Of a stretch of 64,000 nt of DNA, positions 18,427 to 28,263 are shown piece by piece. The notes under the pieces were generated by a model. That model was given only the letters and a program-made list of their open reading frames with translations, ran no database searches and was not told the origin of the DNA. The number at the start of each line of letters is the position of its first letter. The first letter of the stretch is position 1. The position numbers and the translations under genes are program-made. This DNA is from an uncultured Pelagibacteraceae bacterium (GTDB lineage: Bacteria; Pseudomonadota; Alphaproteobacteria; Pelagibacterales; Pelagibacteraceae): positions 62,001 to 126,000 of the forward strand of contig CACJTU010000002.1 in assembly GCA_902596375.1 (NCBI GenBank). Reading direction: 5' to 3'.

Positions 18427-19883
18427 CTTAAAGCATTAATTAAAGCTTTCGCTTTATTAACTGTTTCCTCATATTCATTTTTAGGTTTACTGTCTGCAAC
18501 TATACCTGCACCTGCTTGCACAAAAAATTTTTTATTTTTAGCAACTGCAGTTCTTAAGGCTATGCATGTATCAAATTCTCCATTTGCAGAAAAATATCCA
18601 ATTCCACCTGCGTAAACTTTTCTTTTTGATGTTTCTAATTCATCTATAATTTCCATAGCTCTAATTTTTGGAGCTCCAGAAACAGTACCTGCTGGAAAAC
18701 CAGCTAAGAGCGATTTAAATTTTGAAAATTTTTTATTATATTCCCCAACTACATTTGAAACTATATGCATAACATGAGAATATCTTTCAATAATGAAGCT
18801 TTCTGTAACTTTTACCGAATTTATCTTTGAGACTTTACCGGCATCATTTCTACCCAAATCAAGTAACATCAAATGCTCTGAAAGTTCTTTTTTATCTTTT
18901 AGCAGGTCTCTTTCATAAAAAAGATCTTCCTTTTTAGTTTTACCCCTTGGTCTAGTTCCTGCGATTGGTCTTACAGTAATTTTATTATCCCTAAGTCTCA
19001 CAAGTATTTCAGGACTTGCACCAATTATTTGAAAATCCTCAAAATTAAAGAAAAACATAAAAGGAGAAGGGTTTGTTACTCTTAGTTTCTTATAAATATC
19101 TAATGGTTTTTTTGTTAATTTTGCCTCAAATCTTTGGCTTAAAACAACCTGAAAAATATCTCCTAATTTAATGTATTTTTTTGCCTTATTAACCATTGAT
19201 AAAAATTTATTTTTTGAAGTGTTAGATTTCACTTTTATATTTTTTGATTTTTGAATTATTTTTTTATCAATATTTTTAATTGATGACTGAATGAGTAATT
19301 TAAACAAATCAGATTTAATTTCTTCATATTTATGTTTATAGTTTTTAATTTTTTCATCTTTAAAAATGTTAGATATATAAAATATTTCTTTTTTTAAATT
19401 GTCATGAATAACTAAAGTTCTTGGGCGTAGAAGCCTTACATCTGGCAAATTAAGATCGTTTTTACAATTATTTGGAATTTTTTCTATGTATCTGATTGAA
19501 TCATAAGAAAAATATCCAGAGATTAATGAGCAAATGTTAGGTAATTTTTTGGGAGTTTCAAATTTGAAATCTTCAATGATTTTTTCTATTAATTTATTTG
19601 GTTTATCATTTAATTTCCTTTTTTTATTTGTTTGAATTAGATAAGAGTTATTATTATTAAATTCCCAAATTTTATCAGGATTTTTACCAAATATTGTATA
19701 TCTACCTTTGATTTTACCTTTTTCTACAGACTCAAATATAAAACTATTTTTTTCCTCTAGGAAATTATCTATTAGGTTTAATACTTCCTCATCATTTTTT
19801 ACTTTCTTTTTAGTAAAGATAATTTGATTTTTTTTGCTTCTGTGTCGAAACTTAAAATCTTTGAAGCTTCGATTAATAATCAT
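18423..19883 (-). CDS. trpE: anthranilate synthase component I
   Basis: TrpE converts chorismate and ammonia to anthranilate, the committed step to tryptophan. The chorismate-binding domain occupies the C-terminal half: FQVVLSQRFEAKL, NPSPFMFFFNF, GASPEILVRL, RPIAGTRPRGKTKKED, GRNDAGKVS and the FPAGTVSGAPKIRAMEII signature. The N-terminal half is less conserved and Lys-rich. It overlaps both neighbours by 4 bases. A PabB identity is possible in principle, but the adjacent trpG-trpD-trpC make TrpE the better call. Confidence 0.95.
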   Translation of the reverse strand: MIINRSFKDFKFRHRSKKNQIIFTKKKVKNDEEVLNLIDNFLEEKNSFIFESVEKGKIKGRYTIFGKNPDKIWEFNNNNSYLIQTNKKRKLNDKPNKLIEKIIEDFKFETPKKLPNICSLISGYFSYDSIRYIEKIPNNCKNDLNLPDVRLLRPRTLVIHDNLKKEIFYISNIFKDEKIKNYKHKYEEIKSDLFKLLIQSSIKNIDKKIIQKSKNIKVKSNTSKNKFLSMVNKAKKYIKLGDIFQVVLSQRFEAKLTKKPLDIYKKLRVTNPSPFMFFFNFEDFQIIGASPEILVRLRDNKITVRPIAGTRPRGKTKKEDLFYERDLLKDKKELSEHLMLLDLGRNDAGKVSKINSVKVTESFIIERYSHVMHIVSNVVGEYNKKFSKFKSLLAGFPAGTVSGAPKIRAMEIIDELETSKRKVYAGGIGYFSANGEFDTCIALRTAVAKNKKFFVQAGAGIVADSKPKNEYEETVNKAKALINALR

Positions 19884-21298
19884 TTGAAATAATTTTTAAC
19901 TCTATCAATAGTTTTTTGATTTAATTGAACTTGATACTTATCATTAAGTAATTGATCATACGATTGTAAGATGGTTTTTCTATTATTTGTATTTTGGCTA
20001 TTTACAAATTTAAGATATTTTTCATCTGCTTTGTTAAATGAATTTTTATTTGTTCCAGTAATTTTTACTAAAAAAATTTTATCTTCTTTATTTACTAGAG
20101 CAAAAGAGTTTACAGGTAACGCATAAAGCATTTTTACTGAATTAATATCAATGAGTTTGTCATCTTCTATAGAATTAATAGAAGAATATTCCTTATTTAA
20201 ACCTGCAAGTTCTTCAAATTTTGAATTATCAAATTCCTTTTTTTGAATTTCTTCTATTATTTCTCTATTGTAATCAAATTTACCTTTTTGATATATTAAC
20301 TCAACTATTTCTCCTTTAATGATTTCATCATTTAAATCTGGAGCTCGATCATATTGATTAACAATATTATAAAGTAAAAAGTTATCACCACTTTCTATCA
20401 AGTCTATTTTAGATGCTTTCTTAGAATAAATTAGATCTTCATTAATCTGTTTACTAGAGCTAGGTGCAAACTCATTTACTTCAATAGTGTCAACATTTAT
20501 ATCTTCTAATATAGTGTCAAAAGCACTTCCTTGAGAAATTTTGTTTTCAATTGAGTCTATTTCATCAAAAAACTCTTGGTTAAACTCTTCTATACCAATT
20601 AGATTTTTTGGATTTAAAATCACATACTTAAAATCTATATATTCTCTTTTTAATTGATCCTTATTTTCATCAATAAATACTTCAATTTCATTTGCTGTGT
20701 AATCATTTTTTGTTTTATATAGATTTTCCATATCAAAATACTCGATGTCTAAGGATTTATTATTTTCTTCAAACTTTTTTTCTATCAAAAAATTTGGTGT
20801 TATTGTTCCAGCACCAATAAAATCAAATAAGTGTTTCTGTAATTCTCTATTTTTTAATTGCAATTCAAACATTGGAGCTGACAAGTTGTTGGAGAGCAAA
20901 AATTTTTCATATTTAATTCTTTGAAAAGCACCATTTTCATCTTGGAAATTTTTATTTTCTTTAATGTTTTTAAGTATGGTTCTTTCGTTAATTGAAAGAT
21001 CAAAGTCTTTAATTTCTAAATCAATCAATGTAGTTGAAATTAATCCTGATAATAATTCCTCAATAATATTGTTGTCTAAATTATCCCGAATAGCTTCTTG
21101 TGAAATTCCACTTTGATTCACATAATCAATAAAATCTTGGGTTGTTACATTTGTTTTATTTATTTTTGCAATATTGTTTTGATTGTTTGTGCTAAACCCA
21201 CCACCAAAACCACCAAAACCAAAAGCGATGATGATTATGACAATTAACACCAATCCACCAAGTTGTTTCCAGCCTAAGTTTTTTAATTTTTCAATCAT
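19880..21298 (-). CDS. PpiD/SurA_N-like membrane-anchored chaperone, no clear parvulin domain
   Basis: A single N-terminal membrane anchor (LGGLVLIVIIIIAFGFGG, residues 14-31) is followed by a Gly-rich hinge and the SurA/PpiD N-terminal chaperone fold: INKTNVTTQDFIDYVNQ, then several helices with LLSGLISTTLIDLEIKDF. In E. coli PpiD (about 620 residues) a parvulin domain follows. Here the protein is only 472 residues and I cannot find parvulin hallmarks such as a GGDLG-type motif. Function is inferred as periplasmic or inner-membrane folding aid at the Sec exit. It overlaps trpE by 4 bases and is divergent from tpiA, a position ppiD often takes in alphaproteobacteria. Confidence 0.75.
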   Translation of the reverse strand: MIEKLKNLGWKQLGGLVLIVIIIIAFGFGGFGGGFSTNNQNNIAKINKTNVTTQDFIDYVNQSGISQEAIRDNLDNNIIEELLSGLISTTLIDLEIKDFDLSINERTILKNIKENKNFQDENGAFQRIKYEKFLLSNNLSAPMFELQLKNRELQKHLFDFIGAGTITPNFLIEKKFEENNKSLDIEYFDMENLYKTKNDYTANEIEVFIDENKDQLKREYIDFKYVILNPKNLIGIEEFNQEFFDEIDSIENKISQGSAFDTILEDINVDTIEVNEFAPSSSKQINEDLIYSKKASKIDLIESGDNFLLYNIVNQYDRAPDLNDEIIKGEIVELIYQKGKFDYNREIIEEIQKKEFDNSKFEELAGLNKEYSSINSIEDDKLIDINSVKMLYALPVNSFALVNKEDKIFLVKITGTNKNSFNKADEKYLKFVNSQNTNNRKTILQSYDQLLNDKYQVQLNQKTIDRVKNYFK

Positions 21299-21354
21299 AG
21301 CGTTATAAATTTATTGATCTGTAAAAAACAAATCTATAGATTAAAAAGTCAATT
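21299..21354. promoter_or_regulatory. divergent promoter region, ppiD-like gene and tpiA
   Basis: These 56 bases must hold the promoters for both directions. On the plus strand, TATAGA (21335-21340) is a plausible -10 for tpiA. TTGATC (21314-21319) gives a short 15-base spacer, so the -35 assignment is weak. No strong Shine-Dalgarno sequence precedes the tpiA ATG. Confidence 0.35.
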
Positions 21355-22095
21355 ATGACAAATAAATATATGTATTTTGTAGCTAATTGGAAAATGTTTG
21401 GTGATTTAAGATCTCTAAATTCACTTGATAAAGTAATAAAGTTTTCAAAAAATAATAAAAAAAATAAGATAAAAATAGTTTATTGCCCACCAAATACATT
21501 AATTCGTCCATTATCGAGAAGACTTAAAAAAACAAAAATAGAGGTTGGTGCCCAAAACTGTCATCACAGCTATGACTACGGTGCGCACACTGGCCAAGTA
21601 AATTCTACTATGCTCAAAAATGTTGGAGCAAAGTATGTTATTTTGGGACATTCAGAAAATAGACAACTAGGTGAGACAGATAATTTAATTAATTTAAAAA
21701 TAAAAAGTGCAGTTAAATCAGGTCTCAAAATTATATTTTGTATTGGCGAAACCTTGAAAGAAAGAAGACAAAAAAAAACTAATCAAATTTTGAAAAGACA
21801 AATTGAAAAAGGATTAAAATCGATAAAGAAAAAATCCAAAATTATTATAGCCTATGAACCGGTATGGTCTATTGGTACAGGTGTAATTCCAAAAGAAGCT
21901 GATTTAAACAAAACTATTTCATTTATTAAAAGTAGATTTATTAAAAATTATCCAAAAATTTTATATGGTGGATCTGTAAACGCTAATAACGTAAGTATAT
22001 TAAAAAAAATTCCCAACATTGATGGTTTTTTGATAGGAGGCGCATCACAAATTTCAAAGAAATTTATTGATATAATTCAAAAAACCATTAATTAG
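21355..22095 (+). CDS. tpiA: triosephosphate isomerase
   Basis: TpiA interconverts dihydroxyacetone phosphate and glyceraldehyde 3-phosphate. Active-site residues are visible: Lys13 in ANWKMF, the His in VILGHSENRQ, and the Glu in IAYEPVWSIGTG (loop 6 follows). The phosphate-binding LYGGSVNANN and FLIGGAS complete the TIM barrel. It is full length at 246 residues. secG begins 6 bases after the stop; a second glycolytic gene, eno, lies in the same rightward run. Confidence 0.97.
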   Translation: MTNKYMYFVANWKMFGDLRSLNSLDKVIKFSKNNKKNKIKIVYCPPNTLIRPLSRRLKKTKIEVGAQNCHHSYDYGAHTGQVNSTMLKNVGAKYVILGHSENRQLGETDNLINLKIKSAVKSGLKIIFCIGETLKERRQKKTNQILKRQIEKGLKSIKKKSKIIIAYEPVWSIGTGVIPKEADLNKTISFIKSRFIKNYPKILYGGSVNANNVSILKKIPNIDGFLIGGASQISKKFIDIIQKTIN

Positions 22096-22101
22096 ACCCA
22101 C

Positions 22102-22401
22102 ATGGAAACTTTATTATTAGTAATCAACATCATACTTGCAGTTATTTTAGTTCTTTTGGTTTTATTGCAAAAATCAGAGGGAGGTGCTCTTGGTATTGGA
22201 GTTTCCCAAGAAAATTTTATGTTATCTAGATCAGCAGGCAGCTTCATGACAAAAGCCACTGCAATTGTAGCAACACTTTTTATTATTTGTAGTCTGGCTC
22301 TAACAATAATTTCTAGAGCAGAACTTACTCCTACGGGGTCAGTATTGGATACAGTTGAGGAAAAAACTGAAGACACGCCTTCAATTCCGGAAAACAATTA
22401 A
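22102..22401 (+). CDS. secG: protein translocase subunit SecG
   Basis: SecG is the small SecYEG subunit that assists protein export. It has two membrane helices (residues 3-20 and 51-68). Between them is the conserved loop LLQKSEGGALGIG with the family's phenylalanine/serine-rich continuation. A short acidic tail ends the 99-residue protein. The tpiA-secG-pyrG order is common in alphaproteobacteria. The antisense ORF at 22092-22397 is a shadow. Confidence 0.93.
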   Translation: METLLLVINIILAVILVLLVLLQKSEGGALGIGVSQENFMLSRSAGSFMTKATAIVATLFIICSLALTIISRAELTPTGSVLDTVEEKTEDTPSIPENN

Positions 22402-22408
22402 TTAATCC

Positions 22409-22445
22409 TTTTCAATTCATTTTTTATTCGCTATAAGATACTTCC
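22409..22445 (+). promoter_or_regulatory. candidate promoter for pyrG
   Basis: TTTTCA (22409-22414) and TATAAG (22432-22437) are separated by 17 bases, an acceptable sigma-70 arrangement. Transcription would begin near 22444, only about two bases before the pyrG ATG at 22446. No Shine-Dalgarno sequence lies before that ATG, so the message from this promoter would be essentially leaderless. Confidence 0.4.
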
Positions 22446-24062
22446 ATGGCGCGATATATATTTGTCACTGGCGGCGTGGTTTCCTCCCTTGGTAAAGGTC
22501 TATCTTCTGCATCCCTTGCTTATTTATTACAATCAAGAGGTTACAAAGTTCGTTTAAGAAAATTAGACCCATATCTAAATGTCGATCCAGGAACAATGAG
22601 TCCATTTCAACATGGTGAAGTTTTTGTAACAGACGATGGTGCTGAAACAGATTTAGATCTAGGTCACTATGAAAGATTTTCTGGCGTTACTGCAAAGAAA
22701 ACCGATAACATCACAACTGGAAAAATTTATAGCGATGTTCTTAAAAAAGAAAGAAAAGGTCAGTATTTAGGTAAAACTGTTCAAGTAATTCCTCATATCA
22801 CAGATAGAATTAAAGAATTTATAAAACACGATACATCTAAAGAAGATTTTGTAATTTGTGAAATAGGAGGAATAGTAGGTGATATAGAAAGTTTACCGTT
22901 TGTAGAAGCGATAAGACAATTTTCCAATGATATCGGTAAAAAAAATGCATTATTTATTCATTTAACTTTAGTTCCTTATTTAAAAGCATCGGATGAAATA
23001 AAAACAAAACCAACCCAACACTCAGTTAAGGAATTAAGAAGCATTGGTATTCAACCTGATATTATTATTTGTAGATCAGAAAGACCTATTCCTTTAGACC
23101 ATAGAAAAAAAATATCTTTGTTTTGTAATGTTGATATTAAAAATGTAATTGAAACTGTTGATGTTAAAACTATTTATGAAGCACCAATTAGTTTTTTTAA
23201 TCAAAAATTAGATATTCAAGTTTTAAATTATTTTAAATTAAAATCAAAAAAACCTGCAAATTTGAATCCTTGGAAAAAAATAACTAAAATTACCCTTAAT
23301 ACTAAAAGACATGTTAACATTGCAATTATTGGAAAATACGTTGAATTAAAGGATGCTTATAAATCTTTAGATGAAGCACTTACTCATGGAGGAATATCCA
23401 ATAATCTTAAAGTTAATTTGGTTAGAATAGATTCTGAAAAATTAAAAGTTTCAGAAATAAAAAATAAACTTAAAAATGTTTCAGGAATTCTAATTCCAGG
23501 TGGATTTGGCAAAAGGGGAACTGAGGGTAAAATTGAAGCGATAAGGTATGCAAGAAAAAATAAAATTCCATTCCTTGGAATTTGTTATGGAATGCAAATG
23601 GCAATAATTGAATTTGCTAGAAATCAATTAAAAATTAAAAAAGCAACTTCTTCTGAGTTTGACAAAGTTGGTGTTCATATTATTGGCTTGATGCATGAAT
23701 GGGAGAAAAGCGGCAGAAAAGTTAAAGGAACAGATAAAGACTTAGGAGGCACCATGAGACTTGGTTCTTATGATGCAATCTTAAAAGATAAATCTAAAAT
23801 TAGAGATGTTTATAAATCTAGATTAATCAAAGAGAGACATAGACATAGATATGAAGTGGATATTTCATATAAAGAAAAATTTGAGAAGAAAGGGTTAATA
23901 TTTTCAGGTTTATCTCCAGATCATAAGTTACCAGAGATAATAGAACTTAAAAATCATCCATGGTTTATAGGAGTTCAGTTTCATCCTGAATTTAAATCTA
24001 GACCTTTGAACCCACATCCTTTATTCTCTTCTTTTATCAAAGCAGCAAAAAATCATAGATGA
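22446..24062 (+). CDS. pyrG: CTP synthase
   Basis: PyrG aminates UTP to CTP using glutamine. The N-terminal synthetase domain opens with [21 protein letters not shown] and includes [20 protein letters not shown] and [20 protein letters not shown]. The C-terminal class I amidotransferase domain has the nucleophilic Cys in [11 protein letters not shown] and the His/Glu pair in [12 protein letters not shown]. Full length at 538 residues. kdsA follows with an ATGA overlap; KdsB elsewhere would use the CTP to activate KDO. Confidence 0.97.
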   Translation: MARYIFVTGGVVSSLGKGLSSASLAYLLQSRGYKVRLRKLDPYLNVDPGTMSPFQHGEVFVTDDGAETDLDLGHYERFSGVTAKKTDNITTGKIYSDVLKKERKGQYLGKTVQVIPHITDRIKEFIKHDTSKEDFVICEIGGIVGDIESLPFVEAIRQFSNDIGKKNALFIHLTLVPYLKASDEIKTKPTQHSVKELRSIGIQPDIIICRSERPIPLDHRKKISLFCNVDIKNVIETVDVKTIYEAPISFFNQKLDIQVLNYFKLKSKKPANLNPWKKITKITLNTKRHVNIAIIGKYVELKDAYKSLDEALTHGGISNNLKVNLVRIDSEKLKVSEIKNKLKNVSGILIPGGFGKRGTEGKIEAIRYARKNKIPFLGICYGMQMAIIEFARNQLKIKKATSSEFDKVGVHIIGLMHEWEKSGRKVKGTDKDLGGTMRLGSYDAILKDKSKIRDVYKSRLIKERHRHRYEVDISYKEKFEKKGLIFSGLSPDHKLPEIIELKNHPWFIGVQFHPEFKSRPLNPHPLFSSFIKAAKNHR

Positions 24063-24883
24063 GTACAATTAAAGTAAATTGTGAAAACTTAGAAATTTCA
24101 AACAACAATAAGATTTGTATTATTGCAGGTCCTTGCCAGTTAGAGACAGAGCAACATGCAATCGACATGGCTGGAAAAATTAAGGAAATTACGTCGAAAT
24201 TTGGCCTTGGATTTATTTACAAAACTTCATTTGATAAAGCGAACAGAACCAGCTTAAAAGGGAAAAGGGGAGCAGGATTAGATGCATCACTTCCCGTATT
24301 TGATAAAATTAAAAAGGAATTGAATGTTCCTATTTTAACAGACATTCATAATGCTGAACAATGTGAAATTGTTTCAAAACACGTTGATGTTTTACAAATC
24401 CCAGCTTTTCTATGTAGGCAAACCGATTTGTTAATTGCTGCGGCTAAAACAAATAAAATTATTAATGTTAAAAAAGGTCAGTTCTTAGCACCATGGGATA
24501 TGGTCAATGTAACTAAAAAAATTTCAGATTCTGGTAATAAAAATATTTTAGTAACTGAGAGAGGAGCGAGCTTTGGTTACAATACTTTAGTATCTGACAT
24601 GAGATCTTTACCTATTATGGCAAAGAACGGTTATCCAGTAATTTTTGATGCCACTCATTCAGTTCAACAACCAGGTGGTCAAGGAGAATCCTCTGGTGGT
24701 CAAAGAGAGTTTGTTGAATATTTAGCAAGAGCAGCAGTTGCAGTTGGAGTTGCTGGTATATTTATTGAAACGCATCAAGATCCAGACAATGCTCCATCTG
24801 ATGGACCAAACATGGTACCATTGAATAAATTAGAGAATCTATTAAAACAATTACACGATATAGATAATCTAATTAAAAAATAG
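24059..24883 (+). CDS. kdsA: 3-deoxy-8-phosphooctulonate synthase
   Basis: KdsA condenses PEP with arabinose 5-phosphate to make KDO 8-phosphate for lipopolysaccharide. [18 protein letters not shown], the substrate-loop [40 protein letters not shown] and [13 protein letters not shown] are visible. An internal [14 protein letters not shown] loop is normal for the family. It overlaps eno by one base (TAGTG), placing PEP-producing enolase and a PEP consumer side by side. Confidence 0.97.
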   Translation: MSTIKVNCENLEISNNNKICIIAGPCQLETEQHAIDMAGKIKEITSKFGLGFIYKTSFDKANRTSLKGKRGAGLDASLPVFDKIKKELNVPILTDIHNAEQCEIVSKHVDVLQIPAFLCRQTDLLIAAAKTNKIINVKKGQFLAPWDMVNVTKKISDSGNKNILVTERGASFGYNTLVSDMRSLPIMAKNGYPVIFDATHSVQQPGGQGESSGGQREFVEYLARAAVAVGVAGIFIETHQDPDNAPSDGPNMVPLNKLENLLKQLHDIDNLIKK

Positions 24884-26139
24884 TGAGTAAAATTTTAAAA
24901 GTAAAAGCACGTCAAATTTTTGACAGCAGAGGAAATCCAACAGTAGAGGCAGAGGTTTATATTAAAAATAATAGCGCATCCGCTATCTGTCCTTCAGGTG
25001 CTTCCACAGGAACTTTTGAAGCTTTTGAAAAACGAGATAAAAATAATAAACGGTATTTAGGAAAAAGTGTTTTAAATGCAGTTAACTTAGTTAACACAAA
25101 GATTTCAAAAAAATTAAAAGGCCAAAGTATCCATAATCAAGAAAGAGTTGATGCTTTGTTAATTAACTTAGATGGTACGAGACAAAAAACAAACTTAGGA
25201 GCTAATGCGATGTTAGCTGTTTCCATGGCTGTAAAAAAATTGTCTGCAAAAGCAAAAAAATTACCTTTGTATAAAACATTTTTTCAAAAAAATAACTTTC
25301 AATTACCTTATCCATTAATGAACATTATTAATGGTGGAGCGCATGCAAATAATGGTCTTAGAATTCAAGAGTTTATGATCAGACCTGATCGAGCAAAAAG
25401 TTTTTCTGAGGCAATGCGGATTTGTTTTGTTGTTATTAAAAACTTAAGTAAATTAATTAAAGCTAATGGTTTATCAACTTCAGTAGGTGATGAAGGTGGG
25501 TTTGCACCTATGATCAGTAGTAATAACCAAGCTTTAGATTTAATTGTGAGTGCAATTAAAAAATCAGGATTTATTAATGGAAAAGATGTTTCTATTTGCC
25601 TTGATGTGGCTGCTAATGAATTATGCAAAAAGAACAAATACTCTATTCATTCAAAAAATTATATTTCAGTAGATAAATCCATTAAAGAATATCAAAAAAT
25701 TATTAAAAAATATAAAATTAAGTCTATTGAGGATCCATTTGCTGAAAATGATTGGTTGGCATGGAATAAATTAATGAGATCAATAAAAAAAGTTCAGATT
25801 GTTGGAGATGATTTGTATGTAACAAATCTTGAAAGATTGAAGAAAGGTTTCTTAAATATTTCTTCAAATTCTATCTTAATAAAGCTTAATCAAATTGGTA
25901 CTGTTTCAGAAACGTTAGATGTAATTAAATTTGCACAAACCATTGGATATAAAACAATTATATCTCATCGATCTGGTGATAGTGAAGATACGTTTATTGC
26001 TGATTTAGCTGTGGGCACTAATTCAAATCAAATTAAAACAGGATCTTTAGCTAGATCTGAGAGGGTTGCAAAATATAATCAATTAATCCGTATCGAAGAA
26101 GAACTTGGAAAAAAAGTGAGGATGAATAAGATCAATTAA
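24883..26139 (+). CDS. eno: enolase
   Basis: Enolase converts 2-phosphoglycerate to PEP and is also a degradosome partner in some bacteria. It starts at GTG (24883), the third base of the kdsA stop TAG. ARQIFDSRGNPTVEAEV, GANAMLAVSMA, NGGAHANNGLRIQEFMI, the metal ligand segment SIEDPFAENDW, GDDLYVTN and KLNQIGTVSETLDVI with the catalytic Lys are all present. ISHRSGDSEDTFIADLAVG completes the barrel. 418 residues, full length. Confidence 0.97.
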   Translation: MSKILKVKARQIFDSRGNPTVEAEVYIKNNSASAICPSGASTGTFEAFEKRDKNNKRYLGKSVLNAVNLVNTKISKKLKGQSIHNQERVDALLINLDGTRQKTNLGANAMLAVSMAVKKLSAKAKKLPLYKTFFQKNNFQLPYPLMNIINGGAHANNGLRIQEFMIRPDRAKSFSEAMRICFVVIKNLSKLIKANGLSTSVGDEGGFAPMISSNNQALDLIVSAIKKSGFINGKDVSICLDVAANELCKKNKYSIHSKNYISVDKSIKEYQKIIKKYKIKSIEDPFAENDWLAWNKLMRSIKKVQIVGDDLYVTNLERLKKGFLNISSNSILIKLNQIGTVSETLDVIKFAQTIGYKTIISHRSGDSEDTFIADLAVGTNSNQIKTGSLARSERVAKYNQLIRIEEELGKKVRMNKIN

Positions 26140-26441
26140 TGCTTCGATTAATAAAAAGAAATTACTTTTTATTAATATCAGTTTTTCTTATTTTTTATTT
26201 TGGTTTTAACTTAGTATCTGGAGAAAGAGGTCTTTTTTCGTATATAGAAAAAAAGGAACTTTTGTCTAACTTGAAAAAAGAAGAATTAAACCTAACTAGT
26301 AAAATAGAGGATATGGATCATAAAAATTCACTTCTAAGTACTAATTTAGATCTCGATTATATTGAGACTTTAATTAGAGAACGATTTTTGTTTGGTAAAA
26401 AAAATGAGACTATTTATATAATTAAAAAAGATGAAAAGTAG
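26139..26441 (+). CDS. ftsB: septum formation initiator family protein (FtsB-like)
   Basis: FtsB is a bitopic divisome protein that links FtsQ and FtsL to septal peptidoglycan synthesis. One N-terminal membrane helix ([20 protein letters not shown], residues 10-29) is followed by a coiled coil ([22 protein letters not shown]). The family's C-terminal [21 protein letters not shown] follows. 100 residues is typical. It overlaps eno by one base (TAATG). In many alphaproteobacteria the pyruvate dehydrogenase genes follow; here lipA overlaps its end instead. Confidence 0.88.
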   Translation: MLRLIKRNYFLLISVFLIFYFGFNLVSGERGLFSYIEKKELLSNLKKEELNLTSKIEDMDHKNSLLSTNLDLDYIETLIRERFLFGKKNETIYIIKKDEK

Positions 26442-27351
26442 ACACCCAGAAAAAGAAAACAAGCCGGTAAATCCAATTAAAAAAAAACCTGAATGGATTA
26501 GATCTAAACTTACAAATAGTAAGGAATTCTTTTTAACCAAAACTATAGTCAATAATAATAATCTTGTAACTGTTTGTCAGGAAGCAAATTGCCCTAATAT
26601 AACTGAATGTTGGAGTAAGCGACATGCAACTTTTATGATTATGGGAGACACTTGCACAAGAGCTTGTGCTTTTTGTGATGTTAAAACTGGTGTACCAGGA
26701 AAATTAGATCAACTTGAACCTGTAAAAATTGCAGAAGCGGTAAAAAAATTAAATTTAAAACATGTTGTGATTACTTCAGTGGATAGAGATGATTTAGATG
26801 ATGGTGGATCAGAACATTTTTTTGAAGTGATTAATCAAACTAGAAAGTCAAACCCAAACACTACTATTGAGGTTCTGACACCTGACTTTTTAAGAAAAGG
26901 AGATGCTTATAAAAAAGTTTTAGATGCTAAACCAGATGTTTTTAATCATAATATTGAAACTGTCCCTAGTCTTTATTTAAAAGTTCGACCTGGATCTAGA
27001 TATTTTGCATCTTTAGAACTTTTAAAAAATGCAAAAAAAGTTAATAAAAATATTTTTACTAAATCAGGAATAATGGTTGGCTTAGGGGAGACAAGAGATG
27101 AAATTTTACAAGTCATGGATGATTTAAGGGCTGCAGATGTTGATTTCATAACTATTGGTCAATATTTACAACCATCTACAAAACATTATCCATTAGATAG
27201 ATATTACACACCAAAAGAATTTAAGGATTTAGGTACAATAGCAAAAGCTAAAGGATTTTTGTTAGTGTCTTCATCTCCTTTAACTAGATCTTCATATCAT
27301 GCAGATGAAGATTTTGCTAAACTTCAACAAAACAGATTAAAAAATAATTAA
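26431..27351 (+). CDS. lipA: lipoyl synthase
   Basis: LipA is a radical-SAM enzyme that inserts two sulfurs into octanoyl groups to form lipoate. The auxiliary cluster motif [13 protein letters not shown] and the radical-SAM motif [10 protein letters not shown] are intact, and VEVLTPDF-type and [13 protein letters not shown] segments follow. The C-terminal [12 protein letters not shown] has the Arg-Ser-Ser-Tyr motif that supplies the auxiliary cluster's serine ligand. 306 residues. It starts inside ftsB (11-base overlap) and overlaps the next gene by one base. Confidence 0.97.
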   Translation: MKSRHPEKENKPVNPIKKKPEWIRSKLTNSKEFFLTKTIVNNNNLVTVCQEANCPNITECWSKRHATFMIMGDTCTRACAFCDVKTGVPGKLDQLEPVKIAEAVKKLNLKHVVITSVDRDDLDDGGSEHFFEVINQTRKSNPNTTIEVLTPDFLRKGDAYKKVLDAKPDVFNHNIETVPSLYLKVRPGSRYFASLELLKNAKKVNKNIFTKSGIMVGLGETRDEILQVMDDLRAADVDFITIGQYLQPSTKHYPLDRYYTPKEFKDLGTIAKAKGFLLVSSSPLTRSSYHADEDFAKLQQNRLKNN

Positions 27352-27806
27352 TGCCAAAAGCATCAGTTAAGCGATTAATTGATAACAGAAAAGACATACT
27401 AATCGAGTTTGTTTTAGATATTGAAAAATACCCAGAATTTATTCCTTTCTGTGACAATTCAAAAGTTTATGAGAGAAGTGATAACGGGGAAACCATAAAT
27501 ATAATTGCTGATCTCACGATAGGTAAGGGTCCGTTTAAAGATACATTTAAAAGTGACGTTAAATTAAATAAAAAAAATGATCATATACATGTTGTTAATT
27601 TAGGTGGACCATTAAATCATTTAGAAAATAATTGGAAATTTATTGAGATAGGAAATGATACTGATGGTTATAAAACTGAGGTTATGTTTGATATTGATTT
27701 TGAAATCGAAAATAAGTTTTTAAATATTCTAATGACAAAATCTTTTCAATTTGGTTTGGAAAAGATAGCAGATGCGTTTCAAAAAAGAGCTGAAAGTATT
27801 AAATAA
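27351..27806 (+). CDS. Coq10/RatA-type START-domain protein
   Basis: A 151-residue polyketide-cyclase/START-like protein. Conserved features are the N-terminal VLDIEKYPEFIPFCDNSKVYER, NIIADLTIGKGPFKDTF and the C-terminal helix LMTKSFQFGLEKIADAFQKRA. Mitochondrial and alphaproteobacterial relatives bind coenzyme Q and support respiration. The E. coli relative RatA was described as a ribosome-association toxin. Next to lipA in an alphaproteobacterium the Coq10-like quinone role is more plausible. It is convergent with the CinA-type gene and overlaps it by 8 bases. Confidence 0.85.
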   Translation: MPKASVKRLIDNRKDILIEFVLDIEKYPEFIPFCDNSKVYERSDNGETINIIADLTIGKGPFKDTFKSDVKLNKKNDHIHVVNLGGPLNHLENNWKFIEIGNDTDGYKTEVMFDIDFEIENKFLNILMTKSFQFGLEKIADAFQKRAESIK

Positions 27807-28263
27807 TTTTACTGATTATCTTAATTACAGTACGAACCGTTGATTTTTGAATCGAATTACGTTTTTTTGATTTAAATTTATTTTCTTTGATAAGTAGAGT
27901 TTTACTCTTTTTGACCCCAATATAAACAAGACCAACCGGTTTTTCTTTTGATCCACCTCCAGGTCCAGCAACTCCTGTTATCGAGACATTGATTTTACTT
28001 TTTGAAATTTTAGATAAATTTTGAACCATTGCCTGGCAGCACTCATGGCTTACCGCACCGTATTTTCTAATAATATTTTTATTAACCTTTAATATTTTTA
28101 TTTTAGCTTGATTAGAGTAAGTGGTCAGACCCATTTGAAAGTATTTTGATGAATTAGGTAATTTAGTTAGATTATGAGCCAATAATCCACCCGTACAAGA
28201 TTCAGCTACGGATATAGTTAATTTTTTTTTAATTAATTTTTTATGAAGTAATTGATTAACCAT
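27799..28263 (-). CDS. pncC: CinA-family amidase (nicotinamide-nucleotide amidohydrolase)
   Basis: This is the stand-alone C-terminal domain of CinA, which deamidates nicotinamide mononucleotide in pyridine-nucleotide salvage (PncC activity). LTISVAESCTGGLLAHNLTKL with the catalytic Ser, FQMGLTTYSNQAKIKIL, AVSHECCQAMVQ and ITGVAGPGGGSKEKPVGLVYIG are diagnostic. 154 residues match the short form. It overlaps the upstream pgpA by one base. The pgpA-cinA neighbourhood downstream of ispDF is common in alphaproteobacteria. Confidence 0.9.
   Translation of the reverse strand: MVNQLLHKKLIKKKLTISVAESCTGGLLAHNLTKLPNSSKYFQMGLTTYSNQAKIKILKVNKNIIRKYGAVSHECCQAMVQNLSKISKSKINVSITGVAGPGGGSKEKPVGLVYIGVKKSKTLLIKENKFKSKKRNSIQKSTVRTVIKIISKII

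Noticed and set aside
22092-22397. 101-residue antisense ORF over secG
   Set aside because: secG on the plus strand has the expected two membrane helices and neighbours; the antisense frame is a shadow.
27351-27806. Calling this gene a RatA toxin and pairing it with an antitoxin
   Set aside because: No antitoxin-like partner is adjacent, and Coq10-like function fits an alphaproteobacterium and the lipA neighbourhood better.
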